Assembly (NCBI GenBank): GCA_002315555.1
Contig: DCHF01000051.1
Coordinates: 1-64,000, forward strand
Reading direction: 5' to 3'
Length of the DNA stretch: 64,000 nt
Origin: Lachnospiraceae bacterium UBA1759
GTDB taxonomy: Bacteria; Bacillota; Clostridia; Lachnospirales; Lachnospiraceae
The translations under genes and the position numbers were made by a program. The notes under the pieces were generated by a model. It did no database searches. It saw nothing but the letters and a program-made list of their open reading frames with translations, and was not told where the DNA came from. Below are positions 15,702 through 25,475 of the stretch, piece by piece. How positions within the stretch are numbered: the stretch's first letter is position 1; every line of letters starts with the position of its first letter.

Positions 15702-17191
15702 TGGACAACGCGATCTTTGAGAGATTTAAAGCTTATTATGATGAGATGGGCAAGTATTCCCTGGCGGCAAACCGTATCCATTGGGATATGGAAACGGCCA
15801 CGCCGAAGAAGGGGATTCCGAAGCATGTTGATGCGCTGTCTTTCTTCAGTGCCAAGGTCTTTGCCATGTCCACCGCAGAGGAATACGGCCAGATGCTGGA
15901 GGAACTTTCAAAACCGGAAAATTTTGATGAATTGGAGCTGAAGTGGCAGCATACCATCAAGAGCCGCAAGAAGATGTACGATAACTTCATCAAGATCCCG
16001 GCGGATTTTTACAAGAAGGTCGTTCATGACCGTGCGGAATCCAATCATGCATGGCAGCAGGCCAAACGCACCAATGATTACGCGATGTTTGCGCCGTATC
16101 TGGCGCGGGAGATCGATAATGCCAAGAAAAAGGCGGCGATCACGAACCCCGGTGAGGACGTGTATAACGTACTGATCAATGAAGGCGAAGAAGGCATGAC
16201 CTGCGAGATCATCGACCGCGTTTTTGACGAGGTCAAGGAGGGTTTGAAGGAGATGTTGCCGGAGATCATCGAACGCTCAAAGATCGATAACACGCCCTTT
16301 GAAAGAACGTATGACCTGAATCACGAGCGGGAAGCCTGCCGTTATCTTCTGAACTACATCGGTTTTGATTTTGAGGCCGGTCAAATGACGGAAGTCGAAC
16401 ATCCGCTGACCTCCGGCTCCGGCCGCAGCGATGTGCGTGTATCCAATCATTATTATGAGGACGATGGTATCGACCCATTATTCACCATCATCCATGAAGG
16501 CGGCCACGGCCTGTTCAACCAGGGCGTGGCGGAGGAATATGAAAACACCGACGTGGAGCACGTCCGCTCCGCCGGTCTGCACGAAAGCCAGTCCCGCTTC
16601 CTGGAGAATATCATCGGCCGTAACGAGAATTTCTGGGTTCCGATCTATGACGACATTCAGAAGATCATGCCGGAATTTGCGGATGTTTCGCTGCACGATT
16701 TTGTGCGTAAGGCAAATTATGTGCATCCCAGCTGCATCCGTACCAAGGCCGATGAAGTGACCTACTGCATGCACATCGTCCTTCGCCATGAGCTGGAAAA
16801 GATCATCTTCCGCGAGGATGTGGACGTCAACAAGCTTCCGGAAATGTGGAACGATAAGATGGAGGAGCTTCTGGGCGTGCGTCCGGCAAACGATGCAGAG
16901 GGCATTCTGCAGGACCTTCACTGGTCCGCGGGTTACATCGGATACTTCTCATCCTACCTGCTCGGCAGCATCTATGACGGTATGTTCCTGGAAGCACTCG
17001 AGCGTGACCTGGGCGATGTGGACACCATCTTAAGAGAGGGCCGCGTGAAAGAGATCACGGCCTGGCTCCGCGAGAATATCTATCAGTACGGCGGTCTGTA
17101 TACATCGCTTGAGACCATCGAACGCGTCTGCGGCAAACCCCTGACCGCACAGCCGCTTCTGAACTATTTCAGAAAAAAATATCTGGGGTAA
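15701..17191 (+). CDS. M32 family carboxypeptidase (Taq type)
   Basis: A 496-aa cytosolic zinc carboxypeptidase that removes C-terminal residues with broad specificity. The zinc motif H-E-x-x-H is H-E-G-G-H at residues 265-269, and the downstream Glu ligand lies in 'GLHESQSRFLEN'. Conserved 'DVRVSNHYYEDD' and the C-terminal 'DLHWSAGYIGYFSSYLLGSIYD' are further family signatures. The usual family sequence is HEFGHALHG; the Gly at the third position (HEGGH) is common in bacterial members. Length is typical. Start ATG overlaps the previous stop by one base, with AGGAGACA upstream. Confidence 0.93.
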   Translation: MDNAIFERFKAYYDEMGKYSLAANRIHWDMETATPKKGIPKHVDALSFFSAKVFAMSTAEEYGQMLEELSKPENFDELELKWQHTIKSRKKMYDNFIKIPADFYKKVVHDRAESNHAWQQAKRTNDYAMFAPYLAREIDNAKKKAAITNPGEDVYNVLINEGEEGMTCEIIDRVFDEVKEGLKEMLPEIIERSKIDNTPFERTYDLNHEREACRYLLNYIGFDFEAGQMTEVEHPLTSGSGRSDVRVSNHYYEDDGIDPLFTIIHEGGHGLFNQGVAEEYENTDVEHVRSAGLHESQSRFLENIIGRNENFWVPIYDDIQKIMPEFADVSLHDFVRKANYVHPSCIRTKADEVTYCMHIVLRHELEKIIFREDVDVNKLPEMWNDKMEELLGVRPANDAEGILQDLHWSAGYIGYFSSYLLGSIYDGMFLEALERDLGDVDTILREGRVKEITAWLRENIYQYGGLYTSLETIERVCGKPLTAQPLLNYFRKKYLG

Positions 17192-17199
17192 CGGAACGA

Positions 17200-18372
<1,173 letters not shown>

Positions 18373-18390
18373 ACGATTTGAATATTTCAG

Positions 18391-18422
18391 AAAAAGGAGA
18401 CGAGGCGTTCGTCTCCTTTTTT
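18391..18422 (+). terminator. Intrinsic terminator after the TtcA-like gene
   Basis: A 13-bp stem (18391-18403 with 18409-18421, core GGAGACGA/TCGTCTCC) with a 5-base loop and T6. It closes the operon upstream of the 42-aa ORF. Confidence 0.9.
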
Positions 18423-18544
18423 GTTGCAGAGATACCGGCCCCGGACGGTCATGAGGAGAGGTGTTCCTCGCGTCGCGAAATAAACACCGCCTGTAATGAG
18501 TGACTGAACTGCAGCAGCAGAAAAAATTGTCGGGAGGTGTTGAA

Positions 18545-18673
18545 ATGAAAAAGAAAAGAAATGTTACTGTAAGTAACGGCGTGTTACCCGCACGTGATGG
18601 TAAACAAAAGCTTGCTGATTTATCATTGAAAGATGAAAAGCATCATGATTTCGATCGGAAAAAGAATACGTAA
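18545..18673 (+). CDS. Small 42-aa basic protein overlapping an XRE regulator gene
   Basis: The product is 42 residues, starting MKKKRNVTVSNGVLPARDGK, hydrophilic and with many Lys, Asp and His. GGGAGGTGTTGAA gives it one of the best ribosome sites in the region, which is the main support for it being translated. Its last 41 bases overlap the start of the following regulator in another frame, an arrangement typical of translational coupling. No family is recognised. It could be a leader peptide, a small toxin-like or antirepressor-like partner, or a remnant. Confidence 0.55.
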   Translation: MKKKRNVTVSNGVLPARDGKQKLADLSLKDEKHHDFDRKKNT

Positions 18674-18947
18674 GGCACGGGAAGCAGTGGGAGTCACTCA
18701 AGAGGAACTTGCTGAAAGGATCGGCGTCTCAAGGTCGGCGGTAGCTCGCTGGGAGCTTGGTGAGATCGAACCGAAATTACGTAATCTGATAGCGCTCGCG
18801 ACCGAACTCGATGTCAGTACGGATGAGCTTCTGGGAATTTCGGTCCGGGAGGACCCCGGGGAAATCGTAAGAAGACAAATGGGGCTTTCGAAATCATCGA
18901 TGGATGCACTGGTCGGTTTCATCACGGAACTAAAGAATGAAAGTTAA
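18633..18947 (+). CDS. XRE-family helix-turn-helix transcriptional regulator
   Basis: A 104-aa Cro/C1-type DNA-binding protein. The helix-turn-helix spans residues 9-65 with 'GVTQEELAERIGVSRSAVARWELGEIEPKLRNLIALATEL', ending in 'DVSTDELLGI', as in many Firmicute small repressors. The C-terminal helix 'KSSMDALVGFITELK' may be for dimerisation. The ATG at 18633 lies within the preceding 42-aa ORF; a second ATG at 18645 (MISIGK) is equally plausible and neither has a strong ribosome site, so translation is probably coupled. It is the only stand-alone transcription factor in the window. A zinc-ribbon protein gene follows 21 bases later. Confidence 0.88.
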   Translation: MKSIMISIGKRIRKAREAVGVTQEELAERIGVSRSAVARWELGEIEPKLRNLIALATELDVSTDELLGISVREDPGEIVRRQMGLSKSSMDALVGFITELKNES

Positions 18948-18968
18948 TCAAGAAGGAGAATTGCGGGT

Positions 18969-19853
18969 ATGAAATGTCCGAATTGCGGAGCGGAGATCGA
19001 GAACGGCAAACGAGTCTGTAAATTCTGCGGCGCACAGATCACGGCGGAAATGCAGAAGGAACAGGAATTGTTAAATAAAGAGGGGTGTCCGAAATGCGGC
19101 AGTACGAATGTGGCATTTGAGCGTGAAAAGCAGGGGGAAGTCAAAAACAAGAAAGGAACGGCGGTGATCCTGAAAACGGTCGGCGTTTGTAAGGATTGCG
19201 GCCATACCTGGAATGTGGAAAATTCCGGGACGGGAAAGAAAAGGAAGACCTGGCTCTGGGTGCTGGGCTGGATCTTCATCTTCCCGGTCCCGCTGACGAT
19301 CCTGATGCTGCGGCCGAACAATAAACTGGACAAAAAGGTCCGCATCGGTATCATCGTAGCGGCGTGGATCGTCTATGCGATATGGATGATCTGGGGCAAT
19401 CGTTCAAACAAAACGGGGGAGACGGCGGCAAGAGAAACGACGGCAGCGGTCGTAGCGCAGGAGACAACTGCGAAGTCGGAAACGACGGAAAAACCGATGA
19501 CCGAGGCGGAGACGACGACCGCAGAGCCGACTACGAAGGCAGAAACAACTGCGGTGGAAACGACCGGAGCAGAGGAGGAAGCAAAGGATCCGGGAACGGT
19601 GGATCCGGAACTGAAAGCCTTCCTGGACAGCTATGAAGCCTGCATGGATGAGTATTGCGAGTTCATGGAGGATTACGATGCCTCCGATGTGTCGCAGTTG
19701 TTAAACTATACGCAGATGTTGACAAAGTATCAGGAGTTTGCGGAAGCGGCCGAGGCTTATGACGCGGATGAACTCACCGGCGCCGATCAGGCATATTATC
19801 TGGAGGTCACGACCCGGGTGAACACTAAACTCCTCAAAGCGGCAAACAAATAA
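18969..19853 (+). CDS. Zinc-ribbon membrane protein with Thr/Glu-rich stalk
   Basis: A 294-aa protein. Residues 1-25 are a zinc ribbon ('CPNCGAEIENGKRVCKFCGA') and residues 38-80 a second one ('CPKCGSTNVAF ... VCKDCGHTW'). Two membrane helices follow at about 95-114 and 125-143, then a low-complexity stalk of repeated E-T-T/A-E-T runs at ~147-200, and a helical, acidic C-terminal domain with 'YEACMDEYCEFMEDYD'. The order suggests cytoplasmic metal-binding fingers, a membrane hairpin and a stalked terminal domain, so topology is not certain. The function is unknown. It is preceded by AAGAAGGAGAATTGCGG and followed by a terminator. Confidence 0.7.
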   Translation: MKCPNCGAEIENGKRVCKFCGAQITAEMQKEQELLNKEGCPKCGSTNVAFEREKQGEVKNKKGTAVILKTVGVCKDCGHTWNVENSGTGKKRKTWLWVLGWIFIFPVPLTILMLRPNNKLDKKVRIGIIVAAWIVYAIWMIWGNRSNKTGETAARETTAAVVAQETTAKSETTEKPMTEAETTTAEPTTKAETTAVETTGAEEEAKDPGTVDPELKAFLDSYEACMDEYCEFMEDYDASDVSQLLNYTQMLTKYQEFAEAAEAYDADELTGADQAYYLEVTTRVNTKLLKAANK

Positions 19854-19858
19854 GTGAT

Positions 19859-19880
19859 AAAAGGAGCGGCCGCTCTTTTT
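19859..19880 (+). terminator. Intrinsic terminator after the zinc-ribbon gene
   Basis: AAAGGAGC / GCTCTTTT stem with loop GGCC followed by a T run, starting six bases past the stop codon. Confidence 0.75.
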
Positions 19881-19902
19881 TATCGCCTCTTGCATTCCCG
19901 TG

Positions 19903-19908
19903 ATATAA
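19903..19908 (+). promoter_or_regulatory. -10 box for the macro-domain gene
   Basis: A perfect TATAAT 42 bases before the start codon. No good -35 box lies at 16-18 bases, so only the -10 element is called. Confidence 0.4.
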
Positions 19909-19950
19909 TGCTTTTAAGAACAAACGGAAGGCGCGACAGGAGGAAAAGCT

Positions 19951-21012
19951 ATGTCATTTCATGTGATTCGAAACGATATTACAAAAGTTAAGGCCGATGC
20001 CATCGTCAACACGGCGAACCCCGCCGCCACCTACGGCTGCGGGGTGGACAGCGCGATCTATCATGCCGCCGGCGTCGATGAACTGCTCGCGGAGCGGGAG
20101 AAGATCGGTCCCATTGCCCGGGGCGAAGTCGCTGTCACTCCGGCCTTCAAGCTGAAAGCAAAATACATCATTCATACCGTCGGCCCGGTCTGGTTCGATG
20201 GTACCCACGACGAAGAGGCGGTCCTGACCCGCTGTTACGAGAAGTCCATCAAAGCGGCGGAGGAACTGGGCTGTGCGTCGATCGCGTTCCCGCTGATCTC
20301 CACCGGCGTCTACGGATTCCCGAAGGATAAGGGGCTGCAGATCGCGTTTAACGCGCTTCAGTCCTATGCCATGCACCACACAATGGAGATATTTCTGGTG
20401 ATCTACGATACCGAGGCGTACGAGATCTCGCTGCAGGTCTTTAAGGACATCGAGAACTACATTGAAGCGAATTACGAACCGGAGTATGAAAGACCGGGGC
20501 GTTGGAGAAGACGGGGACGCCGCGCGGAAGCGCCGGCGTTTCGTGCGGAATCGATCTCTTCGATCCGGGACAACGCATTTGAAGCCCGCCCGATGATGAA
20601 ACCGTCGATGTCTTCTTTCGAGAGTGCAGAGAAAGCATCGGCCAAGCCGGTCATTCCTGAACTCGAGGACGCGCAGACCTTTCAGGAAAAATTCTTTGAA
20701 TACCTGGACAAGACGGGCCTTTCCGACCCCGAATTCTACAAAAAACTGAACCTGTCCAAGCAGATGTTCTCCAAGGTGCGCAGCAATGCGAACTACCAGC
20801 CCACAAAAAACACGGCTATTATTTTCTGCCTGGGACTGGAACTGGACCTGGAGCAGGCCACGGACCTTTTGGCCCGCGCCGGCTTTGCTTTAAGCCCCTC
20901 TAACCGGCTGGACTTATTCGTCAAATCCTGCTTCATCTACAAAATGTATGATCTGAACTGGATCGACCTGTACCTGGCTAAGGAAGGTTACCCGATGCTT
21001 TTAAAGTACTGA
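19951..21012 (+). CDS. Macro-domain protein with C-terminal helix-turn-helix-like domain
   Basis: A 353-aa protein. Residues 1-150 form a macro domain, which binds ADP-ribose and commonly removes it or its O-acetyl ester: 'DAIVNTANPAATYGCGVDSAIYHAAG', then 'TVGPVW' and 'FPLISTGVYGFP' are the signature loops. Residues ~165-230 are a variable Arg/Glu/Ser-rich linker. The C-terminal ~120 residues ('FFEYLDKTGLSDPEFYKKLN ... DLEQATDLLARAGFAL') look like an XRE-type helical bundle. The ATG follows GGAGGAAAAGCT. Known macro proteins reverse ADP-ribosylation of protein or nucleic acid; the extra domain may guide it to a partner (inference). Confidence 0.83.
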   Translation: MSFHVIRNDITKVKADAIVNTANPAATYGCGVDSAIYHAAGVDELLAEREKIGPIARGEVAVTPAFKLKAKYIIHTVGPVWFDGTHDEEAVLTRCYEKSIKAAEELGCASIAFPLISTGVYGFPKDKGLQIAFNALQSYAMHHTMEIFLVIYDTEAYEISLQVFKDIENYIEANYEPEYERPGRWRRRGRRAEAPAFRAESISSIRDNAFEARPMMKPSMSSFESAEKASAKPVIPELEDAQTFQEKFFEYLDKTGLSDPEFYKKLNLSKQMFSKVRSNANYQPTKNTAIIFCLGLELDLEQATDLLARAGFALSPSNRLDLFVKSCFIYKMYDLNWIDLYLAKEGYPMLLKY

Positions 21013-21038
21013 CTCCGGAAGCTTAATCAAAAATTGCA

Positions 21039-21067
21039 TTTACATTGACGGAAATCCGTACTATAGT
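21039..21067 (+). promoter_or_regulatory. Promoter of the oxidoreductase/glycyl-radical operon
   Basis: -35 TTTACA (21039-21044), 17-base spacer, -10 TATAGT (21062-21067). The leader of about 50 bases contains a small CGGGC/GCCCG hairpin near 21082-21100. Confidence 0.6.
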
Positions 21068-21125
21068 GCAATTAAGATAAACGGGCGGCGATTTTGCCCG
21101 GAAATATTACTTGGGAGGTTTGCTT

Positions 21126-22184
21126 ATGTTACGTGTAGGTTCGATCGGTCTTGGCGGCATTTCAACGTGGGTGCATGTGCCGGGCATCATGAAAAGCCCG
21201 GATCTTCAGTTGGTAGCGATCTGCGATATCGACGCGGAAAAGCTGAAGGCGAAGGCGGAAGAGTATCACATCCCGGAAGATCATTGCTTCACGGATTATC
21301 ATGACCTGATCAACTGCCCGGACGTCGACATTGTGGACATTTCCACTCCGAACGATTTCCACGCGGAGATGGCTGTTTATGCCGCGGAACGGGGCAGGAA
21401 TTTCTGTGTCGAAAAGCCCATCACGCTGAATCTCGAGCAGGCCGAGGCTATTCAGAAGGCGGTCGATGCAAGCGGCGTCACCGGCATGGTCTGCTTCTCT
21501 TACCGTTACAAGGCAGCCGCCCGTTATGCCAAGGCCCTGATTGAACAGGGCAAGCTCGGCAAGATCTACCACATCAACGCGCAGTACTACCAGGCCTGGG
21601 GCCTTCCGGACAGGAACTGTAAGCTGGTCTGGCGTTTTGTCAAGGAACACACCGGTACCGGTGCGCTCGGCGACCTGGGCTGCCATGTTCTGGATCTGGT
21701 CAGCTTTATGACCGGCGAGGAATACAAAAACGTTGTCGCTCATCACAAGACCTTTGTCCACGAACGTGAAAAGCTTGATGGCAGCGGCATGGGCCCTGTC
21801 GATGTCGACGATCAGTCCGACTACCTCTGCGAGACCGAATCCGGCGCAGCCTGCTCCTTCCAGATATCACGATTCACCGCCGGCCGCGGAAACTACCAGC
21901 GCATTGAGATCTACGGCGAAAAAGGCGCGTTCGTTTACAGCCTGGACGCCCTTCAGGACGGTGTGGATACGCTGGATTATTATGACGAGTCCTCCGATGA
22001 AAAACAGTATATCCGCCTGGAGATCCCTGAGGAATACGTGGTGGACCAGATGCAGTGTTATGCCGACCTGATGGCCGGCCACGGTGACGGATGGGATGCC
22101 CTCATCGCCGACGGTGTCAAGAGCCAGAGGATCCTGGATGCTCTCTGCAAGTCTGCGAATGAAGGCTGCTGGGTCACGATCTGA
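21126..22184 (+). CDS. Gfo/Idh/MocA family oxidoreductase
   Basis: A 352-aa NAD(P)-dependent dehydrogenase. The Rossmann domain begins with 'VGSIGLGGISTWVHVPG', has 'AICDIDAEKL' at strand 2 and the family motif E-K-P in 'CVEKPITLN', whose Lys is the catalytic residue. The C-terminal domain carries 'ALGDLGCHVLDLVSFM', where the D-x-G-x-H-x-x-D pattern supplies the active His. Substrates in this family are sugars, inositols or related polyols. TTGGGAGGTTTGCTT precedes the ATG. The glycyl-radical activase gene starts 6 bases after the stop, so this oxidoreductase probably works on the same pathway (inference). Confidence 0.9.
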   Translation: MLRVGSIGLGGISTWVHVPGIMKSPDLQLVAICDIDAEKLKAKAEEYHIPEDHCFTDYHDLINCPDVDIVDISTPNDFHAEMAVYAAERGRNFCVEKPITLNLEQAEAIQKAVDASGVTGMVCFSYRYKAAARYAKALIEQGKLGKIYHINAQYYQAWGLPDRNCKLVWRFVKEHTGTGALGDLGCHVLDLVSFMTGEEYKNVVAHHKTFVHEREKLDGSGMGPVDVDDQSDYLCETESGAACSFQISRFTAGRGNYQRIEIYGEKGAFVYSLDALQDGVDTLDYYDESSDEKQYIRLEIPEEYVVDQMQCYADLMAGHGDGWDALIADGVKSQRILDALCKSANEGCWVTI

Positions 22185-22190
22185 GGAATT

Positions 22191-23102
22191 ATGAGTATCA
22201 AAGCAAACATTTTCAATATTGAGGATTTTTCGATCGATGACGGCCCGGGTCTCCGGACCGTCGTCTTTTTCAAAGGCTGCTCCCTGCGCTGTAAGTGGTG
22301 TCACAACCCGGAATCGCTGACGATGCATGAAGAGATCATGATCTATGATGAAAAGTGCATCGGCTGCGGGGAATGCTTTAAGGTCTGTCCGACCGGAGCG
22401 CATCGCGTGTTTGACGGTTCCGAAGAGCCGGATGACCGGCGCGGGATCGCGATCGGGCAGCATTACATCGCCCCGGGAAAATGCGTGCGCTGCATGAAAT
22501 GCGTGGAGGAATGCTTTTCCGAATCGCTGGTGCGCGCGGGAGAGACGGTGGATACGGAGATGCTGAAAGCGCGGATCCTGCGCAATAAAGGTTATTTTAA
22601 GGAGTCCCGCGGTGGCGTGACCTTCTCCGGCGGCGAGTGCATGCTGCAGATCGATGCGCTTGAGGACCTGCTGAAATTCTGCAGGGAGAACGGCATCCAC
22701 ACCGCGGTCGATACCTGCGGCAACGTCCCGTGGAGCTCCTACGAGCGCGTGATCCCCTACACCGGTCTTTTCCTGTACGATATTAAGGCGATGGACCCGG
22801 CGGTCCATACGGCCTGCACCGGCGTGGACAACCGCCTGATTCTGGAGAACTTCGCAGAGCTTCAAAAACGGGGCTGTAAGACGCTTGTCCGTGTGCCTTA
22901 TATTCCGGGCCAAAATGACGGGGAACTTCCTCAAATTGCGGCTTTTTTGAGCAAATATCCGGAGATACGGGCTGAGCTTCTGGGATACCACACGCTGGGC
23001 ATTTCGAAATACAAAGCGCTGCGGCTGCCTTACATCGAAGCGTATTCCCCGACCGTGAAGGAAATGGACGAACTGAAGAAACAATACGGCTTTTTAGCAT
23101 AA
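22191..23102 (+). CDS. Glycyl-radical enzyme activating protein (radical SAM)
   Basis: A 303-aa radical-SAM activase that abstracts a hydrogen from the glycine of its partner enzyme. The 4Fe-4S motif C-x-x-x-C-x-x-C is Cys30, Cys34 and Cys37 in 'FKGCSLRCKWCHNPE'. Two ferredoxin-type clusters are inserted: Cys56/59/62/66 and Cys98/101/104/108. That 3-cluster form is the one paired with eliminase-type and decarboxylase-type glycyl-radical enzymes, not with the short activase of pyruvate formate-lyase. 'VTFSGGECMLQ' is the SAM-binding GGE motif. It sits between the oxidoreductase and the glycyl-radical enzyme in one operon and is oxygen-sensitive, so the host grows anaerobically. Confidence 0.93.
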   Translation: MSIKANIFNIEDFSIDDGPGLRTVVFFKGCSLRCKWCHNPESLTMHEEIMIYDEKCIGCGECFKVCPTGAHRVFDGSEEPDDRRGIAIGQHYIAPGKCVRCMKCVEECFSESLVRAGETVDTEMLKARILRNKGYFKESRGGVTFSGGECMLQIDALEDLLKFCRENGIHTAVDTCGNVPWSSYERVIPYTGLFLYDIKAMDPAVHTACTGVDNRLILENFAELQKRGCKTLVRVPYIPGQNDGELPQIAAFLSKYPEIRAELLGYHTLGISKYKALRLPYIEAYSPTVKEMDELKKQYGFLA

Positions 23103-23125
23103 AAAAAACCGAACGGAGCATCCCT

Positions 23126-25324
23126 ATGAACAGAGAACTCAGAAGAAACACGACCGTGACCGTGGACCCGCAGTACCACGATATGATCGTCAAGCTACAC
23201 GATGACAAGGTGGAGATCAACCGCGTGAAGATCAAAAACCACGGCAGCATCGACATCGATGACCACGGCTTCATCGACTTCCCGGATTTCAAATTCACTC
23301 CCGATGTCTGCGCGGACGGCAAGGTCCACGGCTGCCGGCTCATCGGCCGCAATTTCAAGCGCTTCCTGACCGAGGAACCCAGGTACATCAACCGCGACAG
23401 CGCGCTGGCCGGCTGCTGGATCGGCGGACTCGGTAACTGGATCCCCTTCGGCCTCATTCAGGAGGACATTCCGGAGCATGCGACCGCGATCTTTAAAAAG
23501 TATCAGATCCTTCAGCCGGGCTTTGGCGCGATGAACCACCTCTGCCCGGACCTCACGATCGGCCTCGATCTGGGCTGGAAGGGTCTCCTCGACAAGGTCC
23601 GTTTCTACCGTGAATTAAATGATCCCGCCGATACGGACTACTACGACGGCGAAGAGCTTCTTTTGGAGGGCGTCATCGACTGGGTGGCGGCGCATGCCGA
23701 CCTGGCGGAATCCCTCGCCGAAAAGGAGACTGATCCGTTCCACAAAGCCAATTACCATGAGATCGCCCGCATCAACCGAAAGCTGACGCACGAGGCTCCG
23801 GAGACCTTCCGCGAGGCCTGCCAGTTCATCGCGCATTTCCAGAGCATCGACCGCATGTATTACGCCGGTGGTGCACTGGGCTCGTTGGACCGTGTGCTCC
23901 GTCCGTATTACTACCGCGACATGGAAAGCGGCATCTTAAATGACAGCATGGCGGTCTGGATGATTGCAAGCGTGCTGTTCAACGACACGCATTATTCGCA
24001 GATCAACGGCCTCACGCCGGACGGCACCCGCGAGACCGCGGACCATCTGTCCTTCGTCATTTTGGAGGCGATGCATCAGCTGAAGATCCCGGCCAACATC
24101 GCCGTGCGCGTGCACGAAAATCTGGGCCCCGATGACCTTTCGGAAGCCCTGATCGTGAAGTCGCTCGAGAATACGCTGGAGGACGGCACCGGCCCCGATT
24201 ATTCGCTGGAGACCGGCATCACCAAGGGCTACGTACGGAACGGCCATTCCGAGCCGCTCGGCCGTCTGAAGGTCAAGTCCGGTTGTAACTGGTGTGCCAT
24301 CGAGGGGCGTGAATACCCGCTTGAGGACGTTACCCGCATCAATATGCCGATGGCCATGCAGTTTGCCATGGAGGACCTGAAGGCGGAGGACGAGCCGTCC
24401 ACGGAGAAGCTCTGGGAGCTTTTTGTAAAACATCTGACGGTCATGGTCGATGCTATCAAAGAGGGCTTTGACCGCCATTACGAGATCATGCAGCGGAATC
24501 GCCCGGAGATCGTGCTGAACCTGTTTATGGACGGACCCATCGAACGCGGTGTGAATTCCTCCTGCGGTGGTGTGGACATTATCAGCATGTGCATCGACGG
24601 CATCGGACTTGCGACCGTGGCCGATTCCTTCGCCGCCATCGAGCAGCGTGTGGAACAGGAGGGCCGCATTACATGGGAGCGCCTCTATGAACTCCTGGAT
24701 ACCGACTACGAAAACGCGGAGCGTGAACGCCTGATGCTGAAGAATATCAAGCGCTTCGGCAATCCGGAATCACCGGCGGAGAAGTGGGCCATCCGCACCC
24801 GCGACCTGTTTGTAGGCCTCTGCAAGGGCAGCAACACGCCCATTCACGGTTTGCAGACCATTCCCGGTCTGTTCTCCCACGGCGATGTTTACATGTACGG
24901 AAAGACCCTCGGCGCGTCGGCGAACGGCCGTCACGCGAAGGACCCGATCTCCCACAATTCCGAGCCGGATCCGGGCTTTGCCAAGGGCGTGGATTCCTTC
25001 TCCTACGTGCTGAAATCCGAGGCGGTCATCCGCACCCAGCCGGGCTACGGCAACTCCGCACCGCTTCAGCTGGACATTGACACCGGACTTCTTAAAAAGA
25101 CCGGCGGCATCGACGCTCTGAAATCCCTCATTTACACACACGAAAAGGAAGGCGGAACGCTGATCAATATGAACTGCCTGTCCAGGGAACAGCTGCTGGC
25201 TGCACATGAGGACCCGGAAGCCTTCCCGGAACTTGTGGTACGTGTCACCGGTTATTCCGCATTCTTTGCATCGCTTTCGCCGATGTACCGCCAGCAGGTC
25301 GTGGACCGCTTCCTGGCGGAGTAA
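23126..25324 (+). CDS. Glycyl-radical enzyme of the PFL family, subtype uncertain
   Basis: A 732-aa anaerobic radical enzyme. The radical Gly is Gly709 in 'RVTGYSAFF', close to the consensus RVSGY. The active-site loop reads G-C-N-W-C-A-I-E-G, giving Cys387 and Cys390. Known eliminases (choline lyase, diol dehydratase, hydroxyproline dehydratase) have Cys-x-Glu here; the Trp two residues after Cys387 replaces that Glu, and pyruvate formate-lyase has adjacent cysteines, so neither fits. The protein is somewhat shorter than the 780-850 residues usual for the family. Partner: the activase 23 bases upstream. The substrate is not predictable; linkage to a Gfo/Idh oxidoreductase suggests a sugar or sugar acid (inference). 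A terminator follows. Confidence 0.88.
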   Translation: MNRELRRNTTVTVDPQYHDMIVKLHDDKVEINRVKIKNHGSIDIDDHGFIDFPDFKFTPDVCADGKVHGCRLIGRNFKRFLTEEPRYINRDSALAGCWIGGLGNWIPFGLIQEDIPEHATAIFKKYQILQPGFGAMNHLCPDLTIGLDLGWKGLLDKVRFYRELNDPADTDYYDGEELLLEGVIDWVAAHADLAESLAEKETDPFHKANYHEIARINRKLTHEAPETFREACQFIAHFQSIDRMYYAGGALGSLDRVLRPYYYRDMESGILNDSMAVWMIASVLFNDTHYSQINGLTPDGTRETADHLSFVILEAMHQLKIPANIAVRVHENLGPDDLSEALIVKSLENTLEDGTGPDYSLETGITKGYVRNGHSEPLGRLKVKSGCNWCAIEGREYPLEDVTRINMPMAMQFAMEDLKAEDEPSTEKLWELFVKHLTVMVDAIKEGFDRHYEIMQRNRPEIVLNLFMDGPIERGVNSSCGGVDIISMCIDGIGLATVADSFAAIEQRVEQEGRITWERLYELLDTDYENAERERLMLKNIKRFGNPESPAEKWAIRTRDLFVGLCKGSNTPIHGLQTIPGLFSHGDVYMYGKTLGASANGRHAKDPISHNSEPDPGFAKGVDSFSYVLKSEAVIRTQPGYGNSAPLQLDIDTGLLKKTGGIDALKSLIYTHEKEGGTLINMNCLSREQLLAAHEDPEAFPELVVRVTGYSAFFASLSPMYRQQVVDRFLAE

Positions 25325-25338
25325 GGAGCATATTAAGA

Positions 25339-25367
25339 AGAGGAGACGCTGCCCGCGTCTCCTTTTT
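25339..25367 (+). terminator. Intrinsic terminator after the glycyl-radical enzyme gene
   Basis: Stem AGGAGACGC (25341-25349) with GCGTCTCCT (25355-25363), 5-base loop, T5. It separates the glycyl-radical operon from the hydrolase/kinase operon. Confidence 0.85.
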
Positions 25368-25475
25368 GCTGTATAAAAAAACGACTAATGCAATAAATGA
25401 AGATGAAATCCGTGGTTTTATATGTTATGCTGAATATAACAAAAAACGGACGGACAATTTAATACGGAGGGTTTT

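Noticed and set aside
21082..21100. Riboswitch in the leader of the Gfo/Idh operon
   Set aside because: Only one small CGGGC/GCCCG hairpin is visible in a 50-base leader, too little for a known aptamer.
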